The position numbers were made by a program, and so were the translations under genes. A stretch of 64,000 nucleotides of DNA from Inia geoffrensis (Eukaryota; Chordata; Mammalia; Artiodactyla; Iniidae): contig CM070919.1 in the NCBI GenBank assembly GCA_036417435.1, positions 30,443,318-30,507,317 on the forward strand, in the 5' to 3' direction. The notes below the pieces were generated by a model, which saw only the letters and a program-made list of their open reading frames with translations, was not told the DNA's origin and searched no databases. This document shows, in pieces, positions 10,701 to 22,700 of this stretch (within the stretch, counting starts at the first letter, position 1; each line of letters opens with the position of its first letter).

Positions 10701-13700
10701 TTCCTGGGCCTGCAACAGTTTGGTGTGTAACTTTAGATTTCTGCCAAGAGCTTTTATATAAATGTATGAATTGTGGGAAGACTCCTTCTCCATTAACTTC
10801 TTGGATGGGTTTTATAGTAACACTAAATATACCATAACCTATGGGGACACCTCTGTGCCATTGTTATGGAAAGCAAAAGAAAATATGACTCTCTATACAC
10901 AATTTACATTCCCTCTTTCGTAAATTTGTCTAATTTTGTAGAACTGAATACACTGAGAGTGGGCTCTTCTTAAATGGAATTATAAGTTAATTTTTCCTTT
11001 GATATTTTCTCATTTTATTATGGTTTTTTAAACAGAGGTTAATATTAGTAGTTAGACAATCCAAAACTAAGTAGTAACGTCTCAGAACGCGCTCTTTATT
11101 CATTCATCTGCTATTGGAGTGTGCCCTGAATTCCAGGGCCTGTGCTGGACTATATGGGATGGAATGAAGAAAAACATAGACAAGGTCCCTGCCCTCATAG
11201 AACTCATGTTCCAGTGGGACACAAAATATAAGAAGAAAGTTAAAATGCACTGTACTCTGTGACTTTGTTACCCTAGTGGGTAGAGGTTGGGGGTTTGGGG
11301 AAATGTTCCTGAGCAAGTAACATATGCATTGAGCTCTGAAAAGGGCCAGTTTGGGAAGTATTTTAGTAACCTAGGTGAGAGATTATGGTCAGAGTTGTGG
11401 AAAGAGTGGGCACGGAGAGAATGGAAAAAATCCCAGAAGTATTTTAAGGTAGCTGATGGGGCTTTGTAATTGGATACGGAGTGGAAAGGAGAGGATTGTG
11501 TTAGCAACACACCTAGCATTTAGTGAGCGCTGACTGTGTGCCAGGTACTGTTGTCTTATGTGAGTCATCTCATCCTTACCAGATAGGCGCTGTTTCTCCC
11601 ATTTTACAGATTAGAGAACTAAGGCGCCCGGAGTTCACACTTGTAACGGTCAAGCCAGGATTTAGTCCAAGGCAGTCTAGCTTCAGGGTCCATTTTCCAA
11701 AGATGCTTTGCTGGGTGGTGTGGTTATATTTGTTGAGAGAACAGCCCCACTCTCAAGGTGTGCCTTCTAGGAGTGCCTTCTACTGTAACTGGCAAACAGT
11801 TACAGTAGAGGATAATACTGAAAGTGGAGTTTTTGTGTTTATTAGCTTTGTGCCGCAAAGGGAATGTGACTCTGCTGGGTTATTCAAGAAGGCCATATCA
11901 ATTGTTATGAACCTCTGTGAGTTTTTACTTCAAGCAGGAGTAGCATGGTGTGTTAAGGGAAAAGAGGTTCTCAACTGATAACTGAATGAAGATGAAGACT
12001 CCTAAGCATGACATTCAAGGCTGTCTGAATTCTGCCCTGGCCAGCTTTCCCATTCACTGATTTCACTATAGCCCAACTACTGCTTCCTCAGCAGTCCCTC
12101 CCCTAAATTACCAGTGCATTCTCAAGAATGTGCTTTTGGACTCCTCTTCTCTGTACACTTCCTTCCAACTCGGGCAAGTTTTCCTCATCTGTCATGATCT
12201 CACCCCATCTCCATGTCAGAATCACTTATATGTAATATTAACATATCATTAGCATATTTTAATATATATATTATCCCGTTTACAAGATTGTAGCCCCACG
12301 GAGGTGGCAGTAAAGTGGAGAGTGACTTGACTTGATTGTTTCCTTTTAACAAAAGGGCAGAGCACTCTGCGGGGAACAGTGATCTGTGTTTCTGTGTGAA
12401 TGTGGATGAGAATCTCACTTTTAAGGCATGGGGGCTCTTGAATGGCCCTCTAGTTGACAAGTTTTGATCTAACAGGGTCAACAGGTGGAGTGAGTCAATT
12501 TGCTTTCTTTACTTAATAGATGGGGGAGAAAACATGTACTCTACCCACAGAAGTAAGACTGAGAATAAGGTCAGAGACCTTATAAAAGAGGGGATTCTGG
12601 AACAGCTAGCAATGCAGAGAAGGCTTTGTTTACTTGTCAGTAAAAACCTGTACTTTTTGCAATTTTTAAAGGTAAGCAATTCTGTAAGCTTTGTTTCCTC
12701 TGCTGCTTTGCATGGTCTAGCAATGAAAACCCCAAATAAGCAAGTGTTGCATGGGGATTTAGAGGGCTGTATGTGTGTGTAAGTGTAAGTGATAGTTGGA
12801 AGCAGAAAGAAATGAGGCAGGTGGTACCTGGAAAGGGGGTACCTGGAAAGGGGAGTTAAGTGCTAACCACATGTGAGGCACTAGCATTTCCACTGATAAA
12901 TTAGTCTCTACTCTCAGCGCACAATTTAGCAGTTAGAAAGAGGTCAGTTTTTTTAAAAAATTTATTTATTTATGTATTTGGTTGTGCCAGGTCTTAGTTG
13001 CAGCAGGGGGGTTCCTTTAGTTGCGGCTCGTGGGCTCCTTTAGTTGTGGCTTACGGGCTCCTTAATTGCGGCACATGGGCTCCTTAGTTGCAGCATGCAT
13101 GTGAGATCTAGTTTCCTAGCCAGGGATCGAACCCGGGCCCCCTGCATTGGGAGTGCTGAGTCTTAACCGTTGCACCACCAGGGAAGTACCCTTTCTTTCT
13201 TTTTTTTAAACTGAAGGTATAATGAGATGTTACAAAATGACAAAATGAGCAAAGAGCTGAGGAGGTACAGGAGTAGTACAACTGAATGCAAGTGGTTGCT
13301 TAACTGAGGGGAGGTGTGTGAATATAAGGAAATGATCCTTCCACGTTAGATGCGATGCACTGAATGCCAGCTCTTCGTGTGCTTACATGTTGCTTTGCTC
13401 TCATTCTTAATTTGTATTTTTCTGTAGGAAAGTATTTTATGTCAGTTTTTCTCGAGTTTCTTATCTCCTTGTGGTTAATGTTCAAAGTGAAAGAATTACA
13501 TAAGCTTCTAATTTATGAGAAGTCTCATTTGACATTTTTTATTTGGAATTTTTGCAGATAATAATTTTGTTGTAGTCAAAAGATTTTTGGATCTTGGGTG
13601 AGAAACCTGGGTGTAATTCCTAGTTCTTTGCTATTCTCTGTCAGCTTGAATAAATCAACTTTTCAACTCAGCGTTCTCATTCTTAAATGGAATACTTATT

Positions 13701-16700
13701 GTCATGTTATTTTGTGAAGACTAAATGAGATAATATGTGAAACTGCTGAGCTCAGTGACATCATAGATGCTCAGGAAAAACACACCCTGTAAATGAGGAC
13801 AATACAGAGAGACAGATATGACGAATGTATAAAAGGAGGTTTGTGATTTGTAAGGTTCCATTTAAATGTTGCATAATAATTATTTTTGTGTACTGATTAT
13901 TAGACAAATGACTATGTTTATATTTTAACATTGTTTCGGAGGGGTGTCATACTTTTCCTATTCAGGGAAAGGTTTCAAACTGGGCAGAAAAAGACCATAG
14001 TTTTGTGTGTATTACGGTAGAAGTCTTGTACTTGATCTTGAAATGATATATTTCATTGGCACATAAATACATTTAAAAATCATTTCAAATAATTATAAAC
14101 GTCATAGAGTGTAAATTATATCTGCAAACTTATTTATGCTGGAGTTCTTTATGGCTGCATTTGTACATAACCAGAGACCTTTTTTTAAGAAAGAGAAATT
14201 ATATAGGTGTTTCTCCTATCCATTCATCATTTAACACGATTTTGAGTAAACAATCTAACTTTGTTGGATAATAATAATAATAAGAGCAACAGCTAACATT
14301 TTGGGAGACAGTTCCTATGATCCAGGAGTTGTGGCAGGTAGCTTACATGGTCTCGTTTATCTCACCACGCCTGTGGTGAGTAGTTACCATTATTACATTC
14401 ACTCTACAGGTAAGGAAAAATAGGCATGGGGAGGTTAGGGACTTCTGCTGCAGTTCACGCAGTTGGTGAGGGGATGGGCTAGTGCTCAGGTCCAAGGCTC
14501 AGTTTAAACCCAGGGTTTCTGCCCGGGCCCTTAGTGACTCGTGTGCTGTGCATAGAGGAGATAGAGCTGTCTGTAGCTGGGCCCGCGGATCAAACTGACA
14601 AGGCCAGATCCACAGGAGAAGAGGCACACAGATTTAACGGGCGTTGATACTTTACACGTAGTTTAATATTTTACACGCTAGGGTTTTTACCGGCCCCTCT
14701 CAGAAAAAAAGGGGAAACTAAAAGAGGCGGTTAGAGTCAGCCCAAGGCAGTAACCTGTGGAGGCACAGCTAGGTGCAGGAAAGGTGGGTTTGGGCTCCTA
14801 GGGCTGGTACATTGTGGGAAGGTCCCTGGGAAATGTATGGTAGGTAAGGACTGTTAAGTAAGACTTGCTGACTCATCTCGGTGCTGTCTCTGATTTTCCT
14901 GGTCCTCTAGGAAGGAACAGCTTTAGGAGTGTTTTTGATGTCACCGTTACAAAGGGAAGTTTAGGCCTCCTTTCGGCGGAAAAGGGGAGAGCAGAGAGCT
15001 GCGTGCGCTGCTTCTCAGTTGCCCTCAACTCAAAATAATCCTCATGTCAAAGGGGCATGTTTTGGGGCGGCGTGTTCTGATCCCCTTCTACAGCATCATC
15101 TGTATCTAAGGACAGTGAAAAGTTTTTTTTTAAATGACATTTCAATGTGCATGTGGAAAGGAAATGAATATTATTGAGATAAATATTATATCAATTTTTT
15201 TTTTCTTTTTTTGAAGAGGAAGAATGCTGTACCTTATGTACCCAAGGAGGTGTTGGTTAGATAGTCCACTGGGTTAGACATGTGATTACTTTAGATTCCA
15301 TTTTACCACCTCTTTTCAGGATACAAAAGAGGGAGTCTTCGGGCTTTCCTGGCGGCGCAGTGGTTGAGAGCCCGCTTGCCGATGCAGGGGACACAGGTTC
15401 GTGCCCCGGTCCGGGAAGATCCCAGATTGCCGCGGAGCGGCTGGCCGCCGAGCCTACGCGTCCGGAGCCTGTGCTCCGCAATGGGAGGGGCCGCGACAGT
15501 GAGAGGCCCGCGTACCACAAAAAAAAAAAAAGAAGAGGGAGTCTTCAAGTAGTTTATCAAATCATGGGAGCAAATTAAAAACAAGGTGAAGATGAGAGCC
15601 AGGTGAGAGGAGAGTGTCTACATTTAAATCCAAGTCTTCTGAAAGGCGCTTTGTGCAAGATAAACAAGCTTGTTTGACTAAAGCAGAATTGTAACTAGTG
15701 TGTCAGTCGCAATGAAGATAATCATTCAAAGAGCATTTTTACTGAATTAATAAAATGAAGAGAGAACATTGTTATTTTTCTCTAGAGGGACTTTACATGA
15801 GTGTTTTTAAAATGGAGGAACCCCAACTTGAACAATTATGATGACTTAAAATTACTTAGAGAATGAGGAAGAACCAAAAAGCCGTGTTTTTCACATGCCT
15901 TGTTGGAAGGAACAAATTACCTGCCGAAAAGTGATTGTAATTTGAAATACATGTACTAGAAGATTCACAGAATGATGCCTTTCAAACGTCGCTGGTGCAT
16001 TTACAGTATTTATTTATTCCCCGCCTCTTTACTGTTGAAAATGAGGGATAGCTTATGCACTTGTGAAAAATAAACGTGCAGCTTCTTGATGCAGTGAACA
16101 TCTGTTGGAAAGCATTTGAGTGCTGGGCTCTGGGCCGAACAAGGATGCAGTCCCTGCCCCTGTGGAGCCTGTGGGCCTTGAGGGGGATGTGATGTGAGTT
16201 GGAAATAAGGATGCACAGCGTGACCGCGTTCGTTGTAATGCAAAAGGGGGAGAGATTAATTCTGAGGTCTGGGTTAGAAGGCAGGGGGGCTTCGTGAGGA
16301 GGTAAACAAGCGGAAAAGCTGATCTAAGAGGACTACAATGAGAGAGCACAGAGGGCTTTTAGGTAATCAGAGAGTCGTTTAAGAATTTATTTGTAGGGGC
16401 ATTTCGTAAGTTATTATTAAATTTTAAATTCGGAAAACACTACAGTTATCTTACTAATTATATACTTGTTAGTAAGATAGTAGTAACTGTCTTATTAAGT
16501 ATTTTGAGAATCTGTACTCTTAAATGAAAACTTTTACTTGCCCTCCGTGTTAGTAAATTTAAAAGCAAATAACCTTTTCACTTCAATGAACAGAAGTTTG
16601 ATAATTGTAAGTTGAAATGCTTTTTCTTTGAAGCCTCAGAAATAAATTAAGTGAAGGACCTTAAAAACTGCATATATGTGGTACATAAACATTGTAATCA

Positions 16701-19700
16701 TGCATTCCTTTCTTTGGATAATCAACATTTATTTGAAGTACTTAATAATTTGCATCTATTGCAATAAGATTTGCACTTCATCATTTCATTTACTTTGCTT
16801 TTAGAGCTTGTAAATTTTTAAATATGAAGGGCTATTCTTTGTAACTTTTTATTTCTGTTGAATTCCAAACAAGTGATAATGACATAAAAAAGAAACAACT
16901 TAAGAGGCAATCAATCCAAATATCTACTTTGAGATCCTAAATTATGTTATGTCAGAGGCTTACCATCTGCTTTTACATCGTAATTGGAAATAGCTTTTAT
17001 TTCAGTGAGATGCATACTGAAAAATAAACTTTAATAAGTATGAACTATGTATTTATTATTTTCCCTTGAATGGCTAGGAATTAAGATTTTGTGCCTTTCA
17101 CATTTCGCCCATCTGTTTTGCCCACCAGAATTCATTACTTATCTTACTTTCTCTAGATAACCACTGAAGATCTATTTTTAAACACTGGGCATGTTTAACT
17201 TTGCTACTGAGATAAGCTAAATATAGAAAATGTCGACTGTTTGGAAGCCATTTAGGGATGGGGAAAATTAGTGAGTTTTACAGGGATTGCAGAGATGGCT
17301 TTCCTGCAAAGCTTTTCAGTTCATGTTTGTGTCTGTAAACAAAGTGGAAAACTGTGGCATTTTAAGGCCAGCGTGGTATATAGTATATGGACTAAGCCCA
17401 AGTAGTGGAGGTGTGGCATCTTAAACTGGTGGTGCCCATTAACTGATCATGGGTCACTGAACAAGGCAACTTGGTTTTTCTGTGCCTCAGCCTGCTAAAG
17501 TGTGAAATCAGAGCTGGACCAGATAGCCGCCAAACGTTGTTCTGGTGGCAGTGCATGTACTGATTATATTTACTGTTGGGAATTGTTTGTCATGACATTA
17601 AATGACTGTGCTTATTTTTGTGGTTTCCTTTTCACCCTCAACATGCTTGTTTTATTTTAAAGTGGGATATATTGGGTTTTATAGGAGATAAAGTTTGCAG
17701 CGCTAGGTTTTCTGTATGATTGACACTGTAAATCCTGTGAGACTTGCCCATTATTTAAATTTTTAAAAAAATAGATCTTTATTGGAGTATAATTGCTTCA
17801 CAGTACTGTGTTAGTTTCTGTTGCACAACAAAGCGAATCAGCCATATGCACACACATGTCCCCATATCCCTTCCCTCTTGAGCCTCCCTCCCATTCTCCG
17901 TTTCCCACCTGCGTAGGTCATCGCAAAGCACCGAGCTGATCTCCCTGAGCTATGCGGCTGCTTCCCACCAGCCAACTATTCTACATTCGGTAGTGTGTGT
18001 ACGTCCATGCCACTCTCGCTTCACCCCAGCTTCGCCCTCCCACCCCATGTCCTCAAGTCCATTTTCTATGTCTACCTCTTTATTCCTGCCCTGCAACTAG
18101 GTTCATCAATACCATCTTTTTTTAGATTCCATATATATGTGTTAGCATAGGGTATTTGTCTTTCTCTTTCTGACTTACTTCACTCTGTATGACAGGCTCT
18201 AGGTCCATCCACCTCACTACAAACAACTCAATTCTGTTTCTTTTTATGGCTGAGTAATATTCCATTGTATATATGTGTCACATCTTCTTTATCCATTCAT
18301 CTGTCAGTGGACACTTAGGTTGGTTCCATGTCCGGGCTATTGTAAATAGTGCTGCAGTGAACATTGTGGTACATGACTCTTTTTGAATTATGGTTTTCTC
18401 GGTGTATGCCCAGTAGTGGGATTGCTGGGTCATATGGTAGTTCTATTTTTAGTTTTTTAAGGAACCTGCATACTGTTCTCCATGGTGGCTATATCAGTTT
18501 ACATTCCCACCAACAGTGCAAGAGGGTTCCTTTTTCACCACACCCTTTCCATCATTTATTGTTTCTAGATTTTTTGACAATGGCTGTCCTGACTGATGTG
18601 AGGTGATACCTCATTGTAGTTTTGATTTGCATTTCTCTAATAATTAGTGATGTTGATCTTCCGCCCAAAAATTGAACTCCATGAGCTGTTTGTATATTTT
18701 GGAGATTAATCCTTTGTTGTTTGATTTGCAAACGTTTTCTCCCATTCTGAAGGTTGTCTTTTTGTCTTGTTTATGGTTTCCTTTGCTGTACAAGAGCTTT
18801 TAAGTTTAATTAAGTCCCATTTGTTTATTTTTGTTTTTATTTCCTACTCTAGGAGGTGGGTCAAAGAAGATCTTGCTGTGGTTTATGTCACAGAGTGTTT
18901 TCCTCTAAAAGTTTTATAGTGTCTGGTCTTACATTTAAGTCTTTAATCCATTTGGAGTTTATGTTTCTCTATGGTGTTAGGTAGTGTTCTAATTTCATTC
19001 TTTGACATGTAGCTGTCCAGTTTTCCCAGCACCACTTATTGAAGAGGCTGTCTTTTCTCTACTGTATGTTCTTGCCTCCTTTGTCGTAAATTAGGTGCCC
19101 GTATGTGCGTGGGTTTATCTCTGGCCATTCTATCCTGTACCACTGATCTGTATTTCTGTTTCTGTGCTAGTACTGTACTGTCTTGATTGCTGTAGCTTTC
19201 TGGTATAGTGTGAAGTTGGGGAACCTGATTACTCTAGCTCCCTTTTTCTTTCTCAAAATTGCTTTGGGTATTCGGGGTCTTTTGTGTTTCCATACGAATT
19301 GTTAAATGTTTTGTTCTAATTATGTGAAGAATGCCATTGATAGTTTGATAGGGATTGCATTGAACCTGTAGATTGCTTTGGGTAGTATAGTCATTTTCAC
19401 AATATTGATTCTTCCAATCCAAGAAAATGATAAATTTTTCCATCTGTTTATGTCATCTTTGATTTCTTTCATCAGTGTTTTATAGTTTTCTGAGTACAAG
19501 TCTTTTACCTCCTTAGGCAGGTTTATTCCTAGGTATTTTATTCTTTTTGTTGCAGTGGTAAATGGGAGTGTTTCCTTAATTTCTCCTTCTGATTTTTCAT
19601 TGTTGGTGTATAGGAATGCTAGAGATTTCTGTGCATTAATTTTGTATCCTGCAACCTTACCAAATTCATTGATTAGTTCTAGTAGTTTTCTGGTGGTATC

Positions 19701-22700
19701 TTTAGGATTTTCTATGTATAGTATCATGTCATAGGCAAACAGTACAGTTTTACTTCTTCTTTTCCAATTTGTGTTTCTTTTTCTTCTCTGATTGCTGTGG
19801 CTAGGACTTCCAAAACTATGTTGAATAAGAGTGGTGAGAGTGGACATCCTTGTTTTGTTTCTGATCTTAGTGGAAATGCTTTCAGTTTTTCACCATTGAG
19901 TATGATGCTTGCTGTGGGTTTGTCATATATGGCCTTTATTATGTTGAGGTAGGTTCCCTCTGTGCCCATTTTCTGGGTGTTGAATTTTGTCAGAAGTTTT
20001 TTCTGCATCTATTGAGATGATCATATGGTTTTTATTCCTTAATTTGTTAATATGGTGTATCACATTGATTGATTTGCATATATTGAAGAATCCTTGCATC
20101 CCTGGGATAAATCTCACTTGATCATGGTGTATGATCCTTACAGTGTGCTGTTGGATTCTGTTTGCTAGTATTTTGTTCAGGATTTTTGCATCTGTGTTCA
20201 TCCGTGATATTGGTCTATAATTTTCTTTTTTTGTGATATCTTTTTCTAGTTTTGGTAGCAGGGTGATGGTGGCTTCGTAAAATGAATTTGGGAGTGTTTC
20301 TCCCTTTGCAGTTTTTTGGGAGAGTTTGAGAAGGATAGGTGTTAGCTCTTCTCTAAGTGTTTGATAGAATTCACCTGTGAAGCCATCTGGTCCTGGACTT
20401 CTGTTTGTTGGAAGATTTTTAATTACGGTTTCAATTTCATTACTTGTGATAGGTCTGTTTATATTTTCTAATTCTTCCTGGTTCAGTCTTGGAAAGTTGT
20501 GCCTTTCCAAGAATTTGTCCATTTCTTCATGGTTGTCCATTTTATTGGTATATAGTTGTTTGTAGCAGTCTCTTATAATCCTTTGTATTTCTATGGTGTC
20601 AAGTGTGGTTTCTCCGTTTTCATTTCTAATTTGATTGATTTGCATCCTCTCCCTTTTTTCTTGATGAGTCTGGCTTTATCTTCTCAAAGAACCGGCTTTT
20701 ATTGATCTTTGCTATTGTTTTCTTCATTTCTGTTTCATTTATTTCTGCTCTGATCTTTATGATTTCTTTCCTTGTACTGACTTTGGGTTTTCTTTGTTCT
20801 TCTTTTTCTAGTTGTTTTAAGTGTAGGGTTAGATTGTTTCTTTGAGACTTTTCTTGTTTCTTGAGGTGAGATTTCAGTGATCTCTTGGTTATTTAGTAGT
20901 GCACTGTTTAGCCTCCATGTATTTGTGGTTTTTTACAGTTTTTTTCCTGTAACTGATTTCCAGTCTCATAGCATTGTGGTCAGAAAAGATGCTTGATATG
21001 ATTTCAGTTTTCTTAAATTTTCCGAGGCTTGATTTGTGACCCAGGATGTGATCTATCCTGGAGAATGTTCCATGTGCACTTGAGAAGAAAGTGTATTCTG
21101 CCACTTTTGGGTGGAATGTTCTGTAAATATCAATTAGATCTATCTGGTCTATTGTGTCATTTTAAAGCTTATGTTTCATTATTTATTTTCTGTTTGGATG
21201 ATCTGTCCATTGGTGTAAGTGGGGTGTTAAAGCCCCCTACTATTATTGTGTTACTGTCGATTTCTTCTTTCATGGTTGTTAGCACTCGCCTTATGTATTG
21301 AGGTGCTCCTATGTTGGGTGCATAAACATTTATAATCGTTATATCTTCTTCTTGGGTTGATCCTTTGATCATTATATAGTGTTCCTCCTTACCTCTTGTA
21401 ACAGTCTTTATTTTAAAGTCTGTTTTATCTGTTATGACTATTGCCATTCCAGTTTTCTTTTGATTTCCATTTGCATGGAATATCTTTTTCCATCCCCTCA
21501 CTTTCAGTCTGTATGTGTCCCTAGGTCTGAAGTGGGTCTCTTGTACACAGCATATAGATGGGTCTTGTTTTTGTAACCATTCAACCAGTCTGTGTCTTTT
21601 GGTTGGGGCATTTAGTCCATTTACATTCAAGGTTATTATCGATATGTGTGTTCCTATTACCATTTTCTTAGTTGTTTAGGGTTTGTTTTTGTGGGTCTTT
21701 TTCTTCTCTTGTGTTTCCCCGCTTAGAGAAGTTCGTTTAGCATTTCTTGTAGAGCTGGTTTGGTGGTGCTGAATTCTCTTAGCTTTTGCTTGTCTGAAAA
21801 GCTTTTGATTCCTCCATCGAATATGAATGAGACCCTTGCTGGGTAGAGAAATCTTGGTTGTAGGTTCTTCTCTTTCATCACTTTAATTGTATCCTGCCAC
21901 TCCCTTCTGGCCTGCAGAGTTTCCACTGAAAAATCAGCTGATAACCTTATGGGGATTCCTTTGTATGTTATTTTTTGTCTTTCCCTTGCTGCTTTTAATA
22001 TTTTTTCTTGGAATTTAATTTTTGTTATTTTGATTAATATGTGTCTTGGTGTGTTTTTCCTAGGGTTTATCCTGTATGGGACTCTCTGTGCTTCCTGGCC
22101 TTGGGTGACTATTTCCTTTCCCACGTTAGGGACGTTTTCAACTATAATGTCTTCAAATATTTTCTCAGATCCTTTCCTTTTCTCTTCTTCTTCTGGGACC
22201 CCTATAATTCAAATGTTGGCACATTTAGCATTGTCCCAGAGGTCTCTGAGATAGTCTTCAATTCTTTTCATTCTTTTTTCTTTATTCTGCTCCTCAGCAG
22301 TTATTTCCACCATTTTGTCTTCCAGCTCACTTATTTGTCTTCTGTTTCAGTTATTCTGTTATTGATTCTTTCTAGTGTATTTTTCATTTCAGTTATTGTG
22401 TAGCTCATCTCTGTGTTTTTGTTCTTTAGTTCTTCTAGATCTTTGTTAAACATTTCTTGTATTTTCTCAATCTGTGCCTCCATTCTGTTTCGGAGATTCT
22501 GGATCAACTTTACTATCATTACTCTGAATTCTTTTTCATGTAGTTTGTCTATTTCCTCTTCATTTATTTGGTCTTGTAGTATTTTACCCTGCTCCTTCAT
22601 CTGTGACATATTTTTTTGCCATCTCTTTTTTTTTTTTTTTTTAATAACTGGGGCTGTGTTTCTGTCTTACTGGTTGTTTGGCCTGAGGTTTCCTACACTG

